Source: Trichomonas vaginalis G3 | Lineage: Eukaryota > Parabasalia > Trichomonadida > Trichomonadidae | Assembly: GCF_026262505.1 (NCBI RefSeq) | Contig: NC_067207.1 | Coordinates: forward strand, 2,426,252-2,490,251 | Direction of reading: 5' to 3' | DNA: 64,000 bases | Shown: positions 10,207-21,500 of the stretch, in pieces | How positions within the stretch are numbered: position 1 is the first letter of the stretch | Layout: each line of letters starts with the position of its first letter | Notes under the pieces: generated by a model | What the model was told of the DNA's origin: nothing | The model's input: only the letters and a program-made list of their open reading frames with translations | Databases searched by the model: none | Made by a program: the position numbers and the translations under genes

Positions 10207-10620
10207 TTACTGAGTCTTAAGACTTTTGATCATTTCAATTTCAAATTCCTGAGCTTCGATTAACATTGCAGCTGTTTTTTCTTGAATTTCTCTCACAGTA
10301 TTCAAATGCTTCTTTTGATATTCGTTGATTTTTGTTGAATATTCCGAAACCTGATTTTCAATCTTTTTCGAGTCTTCATCGTCTGGAGATTTTACTGTAG
10401 CTTTGACAAGTGAACTTGAACTTTTACGATTTTTCTGGATTTTTTCAAATTCTTCTCTAATATCATGCAAATATTGTTTTGCTTCTTCAGTTTCTTCTTT
10501 GATATCTTTGATTTTATCAAGCTTTTGCTGAGATTCATCAATCTTCTTGATTCCGATTACAGAGGAAGCAACTGCAAGGATCTGATCTTGAGTGAGAGAT
10601 AATTGACTTGAATTTTTCAT
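10207..10620 (-). CDS. Small coiled-coil protein, unknown function
   Basis: A 137-residue protein starting MKNSSQLSLTQDQILAVASSVIG. Residues about 25-65 and 85-137 have heptad patterns rich in Lys, Glu and Gln, typical of coiled coils, joined by a Ser/Lys-rich linker (KSSSSLVKATVKSPDDEDSKK). There is no membrane segment and no known motif. The first ATG after the upstream stop is used. It is divergent from the ribophorin II-like gene. It might be a kinetochore, SNARE-like or tether subunit, but nothing in the sequence decides. Confidence 0.55.
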   Translation of the reverse strand: MKNSSQLSLTQDQILAVASSVIGIKKIDESQQKLDKIKDIKEETEEAKQYLHDIREEFEKIQKNRKSSSSLVKATVKSPDDEDSKKIENQVSEYSTKINEYQKKHLNTVREIQEKTAAMLIEAQEFEIEMIKSLKTQ

Positions 10621-11097
10621 AAATAGATTCAAATCTTTAACATTAAATTGACGATTTTATTATGCAACGAAATATTTATTTTATAGAGGATTTTCAATAT
10701 ATTTTAAGATATCATATCGGCGTGAATAATCAATAGGGCGCAATTTCTTGCTACGTTTCCAAGTTGTTATTTAAAGCTTTTTACCACATGCATTCTAAAG
10801 AAAGTTACATTAGGCAACAACATGAATTATTTGTTCTCTATTTTGGTTAGCTTTTGCTCATATTGAATAGCCATTAAATTTTGACTGAGATATCTAAATG
10901 AAACTACATAATATTCAATGAAGCAAACGAAAAATAAGCTAGGATACATATATTTTGCTCTGAATTTACCTTATTTTTATTTTGATTTCAAGAATTTTTA
11001 AAAAACCTTGTCGCTCAGGAGCCAAAAACGAGTTTTTCCTAAATGATATAGTGATTCCGAGATACCCTTCTATGTGAAATGATATCAATTTATTTGG
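10621..11097. other. Divergent spacer
   Basis: AT-rich, between the small coiled-coil gene and the ribophorin II-like gene. I see no gene in it. Confidence 0.4.
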
Positions 11098-11114
11098 AAA
11101 TAAAAAAGTGACAA
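11098..11114 (+). promoter_or_regulatory. Shared upstream box AAATAAAAAAGTGACAA
   Basis: Ends 4 bases before the ATG at 11119. The same 17 bases occur at 56838-56854 just before the VPS8-like gene, and a shorter TAAAAGTGAC form lies before the BAR-like gene. Possible core promoter or leader element; the role is inferred only from position and identity. Confidence 0.35.
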
Positions 11115-11118
11115 ACAG

Positions 11119-11898
11119 ATGCTCGCTCTTACCTTGGCCGCATTTGTCCGCGCAGCAGAGATAAGTGCAATTAAATTTATTAAATATGATGACAATGTCG
11201 AGAATATGACTTTAGATGCTAAACCAAATCAAGTTGTTTCTTTAGATTTAACAGAAAATCAGACATTAATTGCCAAACTCGAAGGACTTAAAGGCGAAGC
11301 AAAGCATGCCTTTTATGTCCTTGAGCAAGGTACATACTCAATTGTTGAAAACCTTCAATCAAAAGGAACATATGCCGCCAAACTTAATCCACGCGCTTTA
11401 GCAGGTCTTTACAAACATCCAGGTGAGTATTCACTTAAAGTTTCAATCACTTACGAAGGTGAAAAGCCAATTATGACAGAAATTGCTAAAATCAATTTCA
11501 TCGCCAATGGCGAAGTTATTGACAACTTTACAGACGTCGAATGGGACTTCCAAAAGCCACATGAACAACCAGGAGCTTTCCTTGTCTTCGTATTTGAAGT
11601 AGCTTCCTTTGTTCCAATCTTTATCTTGTTAGTTCTTCTTTTAATCAACGGATGCAACTTCGGATACTTCCCAAGAAACTTCTTCGATGCTATATTCTCA
11701 ATTACTTTTGTAGTTGCTTTTGGCGGATTCTTATACTATTTCATTTATTTCTGGAAGCATATTCACTTCGAGGAGATGCTCAAGCAATTATGCGTAATAT
11801 TCCCAGCTTTACTTATCTTACTCCGCCTTGCTCTTATTGGCCGTGCTAAGATGGTTGCTAGAGATGTTCCAGCCGAGGAAAAGGTTAAAACAGAATAA
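11119..11898 (+). CDS. Ribophorin II / Swp1-like oligosaccharyltransferase subunit
   Basis: A 259-residue protein. An N-terminal signal peptide (MLALTLAAFVRAAE) is followed by a lumenal beta-rich domain of about 135 residues with three possible N-glycosylation sequons (NMT, NQT, NFT). Three membrane helices lie at about 152-174, 188-212 and 220-241, then a short charged tail. The C-terminal part (FQKPHEQPGAFLVFVFEVAS, then NGCNFGYFPRNFFDAIF, then HFEEMLKQLCVIFPALL) follows the order of ribophorin II/Swp1: EPEKRPP before helix 1, an SNFTF-like loop, the MFQTLKYL motif and a final helix. The size matches yeast Swp1 (about 286) rather than animal ribophorin II (about 630). It would sit in the ER membrane as part of the complex that transfers glycans to asparagine. 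Fairly confident. Confidence 0.7.
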   Translation: MLALTLAAFVRAAEISAIKFIKYDDNVENMTLDAKPNQVVSLDLTENQTLIAKLEGLKGEAKHAFYVLEQGTYSIVENLQSKGTYAAKLNPRALAGLYKHPGEYSLKVSITYEGEKPIMTEIAKINFIANGEVIDNFTDVEWDFQKPHEQPGAFLVFVFEVASFVPIFILLVLLLINGCNFGYFPRNFFDAIFSITFVVAFGGFLYYFIYFWKHIHFEEMLKQLCVIFPALLILLRLALIGRAKMVARDVPAEEKVKTE

Positions 11899-12535
11899 AT
11901 ATTGCATTGATCGTTCTTAAAATTACTAAACATTAAATCTAATTATATACATTTTTCTGACTTGCATTTCTTATTTTTTTTTTTAAATGTATATAATATG
12001 ATACATTAAGGGATAGAAAAATGAAAGAGCTGATTTAGTGGCTTATTGTTCTGTAAGCTTCATTTCATTCAATCATTATATTTTCTGAAATGAGAAAGAA
12101 ATATTGGTTTCTTCATTTGTATTTTGCTGCCTAATGATTGTAACTATTTGCTCTAAAATAGGATAAAAATGATTATATGAGAAGCATAAAAAAAAATCAG
12201 AAATGACCATGTTTAGTATGAAAGAATCGCGTATTTCCAAAACCAACCAAAGCTCAAGTAAGAAAATAAGCCAAAAGATGTTTATTAAGCGCATAGTGTA
12301 ATTTTAATTAATAAAACCAGAACCGCGCCAAACTGGATTCGTAGGATAAATTGACGAATGAGTAAGATTAATTTCCGCGCAACTTTATTTTTTTTGACAA
12401 ATTAATATCAAACTCAAGGTGAAATTGCAAGATTTTCATGAAAAAAGGACTTTTGGTCCTCTGTTTCAAAGGATTCAAAAGCATCAACAAGTTGCCCAAA
12501 ACTTCAAGAAATCGGAGCTAGAGAAGCATCTTATA
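11899..12535. other. Intergenic spacer
   Basis: AT-rich spacer between the ribophorin II-like gene and the second ankyrin gene. No gene or RNA recognised; it ends at an Inr-like site. Confidence 0.4.
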
Positions 12536-12540
12536 TCATT
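12536..12540 (+). promoter_or_regulatory. Candidate initiator TCATT
   Basis: Fits TCAYW, with its A 25 bases before the ATG of the second ankyrin gene at 12563. Weak call in AT-rich sequence. Confidence 0.28.
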
Positions 12541-12562
12541 AAATAACGGACTTTTTTTTTAA

Positions 12563-14593
12563 ATGGATTGCCCTGATGACGACCATCTTTTATACAATGA
12601 GCTCACAGAAAGATATAAAACATATCTGGAAACTTGCTCATCATTCATGCGAATCAAAACGACAAAAATTGATGAAATACAAAAAATTTATCAAATGATT
12701 AAAACGAATTTACTTGATATGAAGATATTTTCACCACAAAGAATATACAGATTAATTTTTACGGCTTATAAGTACAATAATGAATATTTAAAATCATATT
12801 TTACTATTCTCAAATTGACTTATGAAGAATTTCAAATAAAGCCAAATTTTTTCGACAATGATGTTTTAGAGTATTTCTTTTATAAAGAATACAATTTACC
12901 AATTGATGGATATCAACAGAAAATTTTTGAAAAATATGAAAACGAAAACTATTCATTGGATATTCATGAAAAGAATACAATATACAGATCAATTATGGAT
13001 GATGACAAAGATTCGTTTGTTAAATTCATAGAAGATGAATCATTCGATAAAGATCAAATTCTCATCAACGAATTATATCCCATATCAGATGAGGGATTAT
13101 CACTTCTTGAATTATGTTGTTATCATGGATCAGCTGATTGTTTTAAGTTGTTAATAACAAAATTCAAATCAGAAATCACTCTTAAATGTCTTTGGTTTTC
13201 TTTTTTAGGAGGCAATCCAGAAATTATTCATGAATGATTGAAAGAACAAGAACCAGATGAAATTTGTATGAATTATGCTATTGTTTCATACAATATTGAT
13301 TTTATATCTTTTTTGAAGAATGAATATCAAATTGATATAAATTTAGAAATTTGCGCAAAATTTTTAAACATTCAAGCTTTCTTAATGAATCTTGATATTA
13401 CAAAAGACTTTAAGACAAGTTTTATATATTCACCTCCATTTGGACTTCTTTCTCTTGTCAAGTATTTAATGCCAAATTGTGATGATATAAATGCTTCAGA
13501 TTATGATGGAATGTTGGCTATTCATTTGGCTGCTGCTTATAATTGTAAAGAAATTACTGAACTTCTTTTATTGAATGGCGCAGATATTAATGCAAAAGAT
13601 GGTTCTGGAAACACTGCTCTTCGTTTGGCTGCTGCAAATTGTTGTAATGAAGTAGTAAAACTTCTTATATTATATGGTGCTGATATTAACTCCAGGGATC
13701 TCAATGATTATAATCCTCTTTGCGCAGCTGTAGGCAGAAATAATATTGAAATAGTGAAACTTCTTATTTCACATGGTGCAAATGTTAATGAAAAATGCAA
13801 TGATGGCAACGCTGCTATTCACATTTTAGCTGATTTGTATGACAATAAAGAATTGATGGAACTTCTTATATCAAATTCGGCAGAAATTAATTCAAAAGGC
13901 AATCTTGGATTCACTGCTCTTCATTATGCGTGTATACATGATTCCAATCAATTAGCAGATACTTTGCTATCACATGGTGCAAATATTCAAGAAAAACAAG
14001 GTACGGGGGTGGTACCTCTTCATTTAGCTGCAGCTCGAAACAGCCTTAAAACTCTTAAAATTTTACTTTCTAAAGGTGCCAATATAAATGAAAAAGATAA
14101 TAATGAGTGTACTGCTCTTCATTATGCAGATGTGGTCAACTTCAAAACAAATATAGAAATCCTAATTTCTAATGGCGCCGAAATTAATGCAAAAAATGCA
14201 GACGGACAAACTCCTCTTTAATATGCATCAATGAGAAATAGTAAAGACGCCATAGAAACATTAATTTCACATGGTGCCGAAATTGATTCTAAAGATAATT
14301 ATGGAAAAACTGCTCTTCGAAATGCAGCAGAGAAAAACAGTAAAGAAGCTTTAGAAATATTAATTTCACATGGTGCAGAGATTGATGTTAAAGATAATAA
14401 TGGAAAAACTGCTCTTCAATATGCAGCAGAGGAAAACAGTAAAGAAGCTTTAGAAATTCTACTTTCACATGGTGCAAATATTAACGAAAAAGATAATAAA
14501 GGATGGACTGCTTTAGATTATGCGACAAAAAATAACTCTGAAGAAGTCCAAAAGATTCTTATTTCATATGTCGCAAATATTGGTCAAAAATGA
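12563..14593 (+). pseudogene. Ankyrin-repeat protein (trichomonad DUF3447 family) with two in-frame stops
   Basis: Starts MDCPDDDHLLYNELTERY. It has the same N-terminal helical region as the gene at 6734-8263, with SLLELCCYHGSADCFKLL near residue 185 and FSFLGGNPEIIHE before a TGA at 13235-13237. The frame then continues LKEQEPDEICMNYAIVSYNIDF and about eleven ankyrin repeats. A TAA at 14219-14221 interrupts repeat 8 where relatives have His or Gln (TPL-stop-YASMRNSKD), and the frame resumes to the final stop at 14593. In relatives the first stop position is cysteine (HECLK), so single substitutions (TGC/TGT to TGA; CAA to TAA) suffice. Segments are 12563-13237, 13238-14221 and 14231-14593. 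No frameshift exists over 2 kb, which suggests recent loss or tolerated stops. Confidence 0.75.
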
Positions 14594-15270
14594 TGTTTCA
14601 GAAATGCATATTTTCATTTTATAAAACTCAGGAATAGCCCTTAGTCCTACTTGAATTTTCGATTGTGAGATGTAAAGCTTAAGTTTTGAACGCTAGTATT
14701 GCAATAAATTATATTTTGTGTGAGCAGACTATTGCATGTATTATTTCAATGAAAGTTAAGGCTGCACTTACGCCCATCTGACTTTAATTCAAATTTTTGA
14801 CATCTGATGTGCAGCGTCATTGAAAATTAACCTTAAACATATGAGTTGAAGGTTTTTTGATGAAAAAAAATCTTTTCGTGAAAAACGGCAATTCTAATGA
14901 ATATACCCATGACAAAAATCGGAAAAAATTAATTTTCCATCAAAAAGCGGACTAAACTTGGTGACATCACCATTTCGTATGCGGTTGAGCGATAAAATAC
15001 ATTATATAATACAAAATATCACTTAGTTTATATAGGATAAGAAAATTATTTCCTTTCAGATCCTATTAATTTATTTGATCTGATGTTCAAAGTTTAATAA
15101 ATTGTCAGATATCATAAATTAGCTTAAATTATACTTTGAATCTAACGATATTATCATTTCATGATAAATTCGGATCTATTTTTAATAGACGAATAGAATT
15201 TTATAAAAACAAAAACAAAGATATAATAAAAGTATGATAATTAGCAATATTATTGTAATCCCATATGGTT
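14594..15270. other. Intergenic spacer with imperfect inverted repeats
   Basis: AT-rich. An imperfect inverted repeat (TTTCAATGA ... GCTGCAC and its complement) spans about 14746-14846, and a 7-bp hairpin TTATCAT-TTC-ATGATAA lies near 15150. No gene seen. Confidence 0.4.
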
Positions 15271-15552
15271 TCATTGTTCTGTAGGTTGTTTCACATGATC
15301 TTTTAGATCTGGTTGTAATAAAGGATCTTCAATGCCTTCAGTATAGAACACAGGTGGTAGAATACTTGCTCCAGCAACCGATTCTGATCTAACATCTTCT
15401 TCATCTTTATTAACTCTGCAAAATTTACCGAAACAGCAACAAATGATCATAAAAATGAACATTAAGCTTACAATACCAAGTACACTGTACAAAATGATTG
15501 ATTCTACTGATGATTTATCTAAAACAACCCTTGCTGCGCCTAAACTTTGCAT
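15271..15552 (-). CDS. Small single-pass membrane protein
   Basis: A 93-residue protein from the ATG at 15552 (MQSLGAARVVLDKSS). The frame is open upstream to about 15744, but that part overlaps the divergent Tra1-like gene and looks like its shadow. About 20 polar residues precede one membrane helix (ESIILYSVLGIVSLMFIFMIICCCFG), then a cytosolic tail of about 45 residues with a basic/acidic stretch and PPVFYTEG. The CCCFGKFC run just after the helix could be palmitoylated. There is no cleavable signal, so it is probably a signal-anchor. It resembles the membrane and tail end of trichomonad surface proteins, so it might be a 3' fragment of one. Function unknown. Confidence 0.5.
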   Translation of the reverse strand: MQSLGAARVVLDKSSVESIILYSVLGIVSLMFIFMIICCCFGKFCRVNKDEEDVRSESVAGASILPPVFYTEGIEDPLLQPDLKDHVKQPTEQ

Positions 15553-15599
15553 TTTAAAATGTTTTATATCGTCTAAAAAAAAACTTTTTTTTCTTGAAA
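15553..15599. promoter_or_regulatory. Very short divergent promoter region
   Basis: Only 47 bases separate the ATG of the small membrane protein (minus) from the ATG of the Tra1-like gene (plus). It is T- and A-run rich (a run of A followed by a run of T near 15575-15592). Any promoters must be shared, overlap, or reach into the coding parts. Confidence 0.4.
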
Positions 15600-18500
15600 A
15601 TGTCGAATTTTTCTTCCCCAAAGCAGTCTTCTTCGAGTCTGCAGAATTCGTTTTTGGCGGCCTTGGGGAAAGCAGATTTAGATCTGCAGCACGCTGAGCT
15701 AATAATTCAATCGGTTTTTGAAACAGATTCTTCATCCTTACCAATTTTTGAAGAAAAGTTCAATTCAAAGATCCACAAACTGATAAGATCGAATAAATGC
15801 CCAATTTTCTATACAGATTCGATCAAAAAAGATGAAGATAATGTAAAAGTCCAAAAATTCATGGATATACTTAATATTTTTCACTTCGTTTTAGAACCAG
15901 AAGATGCTAAAATACTATTTGCAGATAAAAATGTCCATTTAAATGCAATAATTAAATTAATATATTCAAATTTATTGCATTACAATGAAAAGAAATCAAA
16001 ATACTTCAACGAATTGTTTTATATTGTCAAGTCACACCTTACTGGCTATCTAAATTCTTTTGTTGTCACTCAAGATTCGATAAATCAAACATCTCTTACG
16101 ACAATTCAAACAATATTCAATATTTTCTGCATAACAGAGCGAAACGAAGTGAAGTACAGGTCATATGTCCATGATTTTACCCAAAAATTACTTGCAAAAC
16201 ACGATGAACTCGTAAATTCAAAGGCAAACTTGAATTACTTCAACATGCTGCTATACATAGCCAACAATATATCAAAATACGAGCCAACGAAGTCATTTGA
16301 ATACTTAATTATAATTTTTGATAATATACCAAAGACAAACTCATCATTATTCATCGAATTGTCATCATCGATCGTCAATGTTCTACGAAAACTTGATTTC
16401 CAAGCTCTTTCCCAACAAATTTTCACAATTTTTTACCAAATTTCTGCAGATTTTCCGATAACAACCGCCAATTCATTACAAATCTGTATTTTGTCACAAG
16501 AAATTTCAACTTTACTCACAAAAAATAAACTTTTGAAACAAAAACATTTGAATCAATTATTAACTTTATTAAATCGAATAATACATGCTGATATAGGTAT
16601 AACAAAGAAGATGGACTGTTTTATGCTCATTTCCGATAAAATTTTCTCCAAATTAAATTATCAAAATAATAAAATCGAAAAATTTTACATTTTAGAGAAT
16701 GTATTACCTTGTATTATGATTATATGTGATGAGATGACACCTTACAAGTTCCAAAACAATACAGTTTTCACTGAAATTTGTTCCGAATTCAACAATTTTT
16801 CAGAAAATTTAAATTTCTTCAAAAATTTTGTGTTTTCTTTGACAAATTTGCTCGGCAACATCATCAAAACAAACACAGATAATGTAAACTACAAGGTAAC
16901 ATGGAATATGAAAGGTTTTCAGTTAGATTTGTTGAAAAATACAATTTTGAAATTATTAAAACGATACAACACGATTTGCAACGATTATACGTCATTCTAC
17001 AAGGGTATAACACACTTAGATCATCCTAAAACTGATCCACAGTATTATCTTTACGCTGCAAAAAATTATGATATCAAAATCACAGCAAAAACATGTTTAA
17101 TTGATTACAATGTTACATCAAACAACATTATATCATTTGTATCTGATTCTCCTGATGATTTTAGGTCGTTTTTGGCTTCAGAATTTTTAAATTATTTAAT
17201 TCAGTCAAAAACCGAAATTAGTTTTGCCGTTGAACAGATATTGTTCAATAACTGCTTCGTTGGATATTTTTTTGATACTTTAATTGAGAATTTTTCGAAA
17301 ATTGAAATATTTAATCAAATAATTTCAGTTTTATCGCCATCTATGACTGAAATGAAGAAATATTCGAGCGAACACACCATGTACTGCGATAAAATCAAGG
17401 AAGTTCTGCTCAAAATCATTGAAAATATTCAAAATACGTTTCAATACAAAGAAATCTTCAATTTTCTCATAGATTTCATTGAATATGCCATTGCCGCTGG
17501 ATGTTCTGCAGAGGAGATCATTTCTGAATCGTTTATTGGTAAGTTATTTAATTATTCTCATATAACTTATCCAAAATCAGCCGAATACCTTCATTTCCTT
17601 GAGTTCTGTGTCACAAAGAACAAGGAAATTGTGTCTGTTGACAGTTTTGTTGAGAAAATCATCTTTTTCATGCCGAATAATTTGGAAAAATGTCTTGAAA
17701 TACTCAAAGAAACCTCTTTTTCAACGGATTATTTCGCAAACAGGAAGTTCTTCATGGAAATGGCCAACATTTTGTACCATCAACTCCCTATTTGTTCAAT
17801 TCCAACGAGAACATTCATTGTTCAGGTCATTCGGACATTGACACCTAAACAGTTCAATGATCTCTCAACAATTCCTATGAATATTGATGAAAAAGTCACT
17901 TTTTCGTTAAATAATTTTGGATATTCGGCCACAACCGACACAGAAACCTTTATCGTTGGCTTGATTGAATCTACAATGAGCAAAACAACAAAGTTTACTA
18001 ATGATTTGTTCCAAAATGTCATAATTGAATTATTTTCTCATTCATTAATGAACAAAAGGTCGAAATTCATCTCCTACATACTCATTGATGGACTAATTAA
18101 GAAGATGGCCACACAAAACTTTGATATTTCTGATATTTACACGAAAATATTATCAAAATCAATTTTTGTGGCTGATCTACTGTTTTCTGTCTTCTCAAAC
18201 AACTACGATCCACAGAAACTCCCTGTATTCCAGTTGTTTGACACAGAAGAAGGAATTTCTTCGGTGATATTTGATTTAATTTTGTTATTTGAGTTTTATC
18301 CATATCACAACGGCTATTTCGCCCTTAAAATAGCCGAATACTTGGGATATATCATCAACCAGCGCAAATTCAAATGTCCACCGTTCATAGATTTCGTAAA
18401 TTCCCATGTCATCCCATTTTCTTCGACAAACGTGCCATTGAAGATTAAAGAAGACGAAATCTTCAAAGAAATTTTCTGTTTCGACGAAAAAATCCAAGAA

Positions 18501-21500
18501 ATTTTTCGAATTTCGAGAGAAATTTCGTTTAGAAGCGAAAATAACAATAATGAACTGAAACTATTGATTGCTCAGGAGTCATTAGAGAACAGACTGTATT
18601 TAACATACTGTATCAACAAAGAAACAACGAATTCTGAAGAAATTATTTCAGATTTACTTCAAGAAGGGAAATTTGAGACTGCAGGATTATTACTTAGGTT
18701 GTATAATAACACAAATACAAATATTGACTTGAATCAGTTCACGAAACAACAAATTTCCAGCAAATCTGATTCAATATCTTATTATATTTCAATTTCTAAT
18801 GATTTGACAGGAGATTTCTTAGAAAACATAATGCCAATAATAGAAAACACGATAACAAAAGGTTGTCCGATCAAACAGATTCAATCTACAATTTTATTGA
18901 ATAATTTGAAAAATTTTGATAAGATTTCTTTTGTTAAATCAATGATTGAACCAAATAACATTGATAGAAACATGATATTATATAGAGTTGATAAGTATTC
19001 AGTTGCAAATCAGTTAATTGAAGAATTTAATTCTCTAAATTTCGAAAAAAATCAAGAAAAATTTGTTAAAAATCTGACAAATGTTATTATTAACTCAGAT
19101 GTAACAAACTACTTGTCAGAAATACATACAACAAATCATTTACACAAATTAATTGAAATTTGTGAAGTTTACAACGGTTTTTCAGAAAATTTGACTTCAT
19201 TTTTGAATTCTAATCCACTATTATCATATGAGTATTTCGACAACAGTCTAAACGAGTTTGATCAATGCTACAAAGTCTATAAATTGACAGAGAACAAAAT
19301 ATTTAAAGAAAAATTACAAAAAATTTTGGAAAATTTACACAAAAATTTCAAAGAAAAAATTGACGAAAAAAGTGTCATGTTTTTATTAATTTACACTGAA
19401 TTAAAACAAGATATATATGATCACAAGGATGATACAATATTAAGACTGATTTATCCATCAATTCTCAAAGTTTTAATTAAGAAAATTTCAATTTTTTCTT
19501 CAAAAGATTTATTACAACTTTTGGAGTTTTATCACAACAAATTTTTCATTGGAATTTATGAACTGGTAAATTTAATTTTAGAGAAATCCGAACCTGTTTT
19601 TGTAGATTCCATGGAACAATTCATATCAAACAACTGCTCAACAAATAGATACAGAGCTAATGATATAATTTCTTTCATCTCTAACCTAAAAATACAAAAA
19701 ACTAAACTGTTTTTGTGTTTTTTGGCAAAAAGTGTCTACAAATATGACATCAAAAAATACATCAAACATCAATTCCAAGATTTTCCATTTTTCTCAATCC
19801 AAACACTCATAAAAAACGAAATGCAAGATAAAGCAGGTGGTTCTTTTGATAGATTATTCACTTCACTTCACTTTTATATAGACGATAACGCTTTAACCGC
19901 TTTGTCAAATTCTCGGATATGGAATTCATACAAAACTGAATCTTTACAAAAATTTTTATCTGTTTATTATAATTTTTGTTATTATCCGAACATTGTTTTG
20001 AAATTATTTGAAATGATACAAGAAGACAAATACGAAACGTATCATTTAGATGTTTTCAAAGAAATGATTTTAAATCAAGTTTTGATCATAAGATCGAATG
20101 AAAACAATTTAGTTTTTTGGTACAAAATTATTATGGTTTTGATTAATTTGATTACGAAAAATTTCCTTAATTTCGACAGAGAATTTCAAGCAAATGTTGC
20201 ACAGCATTTAGCTGTTTCTCTTTCAATGATGTCCAATGATTTTTCAAAAGATTTCATTTTGTTTAAGGACAAAAACATTTTTGAAAACATTTCTTTCTTT
20301 GTTGATAATACTTTCAAAGCAATGCCATTAGTTGATTCATTGTTTGATGTTTGTTTGAAGGATTTGAATGATTATAAAACAAATCCTCTCAAAACAAAGT
20401 ATTTGTTGGAAAGCCTTTCTTATGTAACAAGATTTACTTCAACAAAAATTCCTGAAGAAATCATCAAATTTTTGAAAAATTTGAGTTTGGAAGAAAAAAG
20501 TGAAATTTGGCCTTATGGAATTTTAGCTTTAACTGGATGTTTGGATGCAGATAATGGTCTTTTAAAGGTTATGATACCGAAGTTCTACAAGAAATCGTTG
20601 ATTTACAGAATTTTCCCAATGTTGAATTTAGTTTCAACAAAAATTGGAAACAAAAATTTGGCTTTGGCGAATTTCGCAATTTCTTTCGCGAAATCTTTCG
20701 ATGTTTTTAGTAATTTCGATACCACTTATTTCCTTGGAATCATCTTCGAGATAAAATCAAGTGAAATATTCGATTTACTCAAAAAAGAACTACAAAACGC
20801 AAAAGAAAACATTGAAAAAATTGAAAGTCAAAATTTCATTGTCACGTTTTTTGTGGCGGTTTTTACGAGTGGAATTCAGAACAAATATTTGAAGAAACTT
20901 GTTAATGATTACCTTAATTTCCCACAGATAATTAACTTGTTTAGATCCAACAAATCATATGCAAAATTCATTTTTGATCACGTGAAATCTCCAGGACAAA
21001 TAAAAATTTTGCAAAAAATTGAAATTCCTGGAGAAATAAATTTGAGTCTGAACTTGATCAAAGAAAGCCCTGAACAATATACAGAACAAACATCAATCTT
21101 TGCTGCAATGTTTTCTTACAAAAACAACTTGAAATCGTTTGAAAATTTGTTGAGAACTGATTTCGGATTCAAAGTAAAGAAAAATCCACAACAAAAAGAT
21201 TTTTCTATTAAAATCAAAATCGGTTTTGACAATTTATCGTTGGAGAATGACTTGACTGTTTGGCCAGAATTACAAACAGCGAAAATAGAATATTTATCGT
21301 CAAAAATGACAAAAATTTCCAATTTACAACTTTTGAATTTGATGAAAACTCCGAAACAAGATGTCGACCAAAAATTTTTAGTCAAAATCAACAAAATTTT
21401 AACGAATATCTTTAATTCAACAGAAGATGTCAAAGCAAATGTCTTGAAAACAGTTGATAACCAAGTGAAATTCTCAGGAGATATGAAAGAAATGTTTATT

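Noticed and set aside
15553-15744. Longer form of the small membrane protein starting before 15552
   Set aside because: It would overlap the Tra1-like coding start on the other strand; the extra sequence reads as the antisense of that gene.
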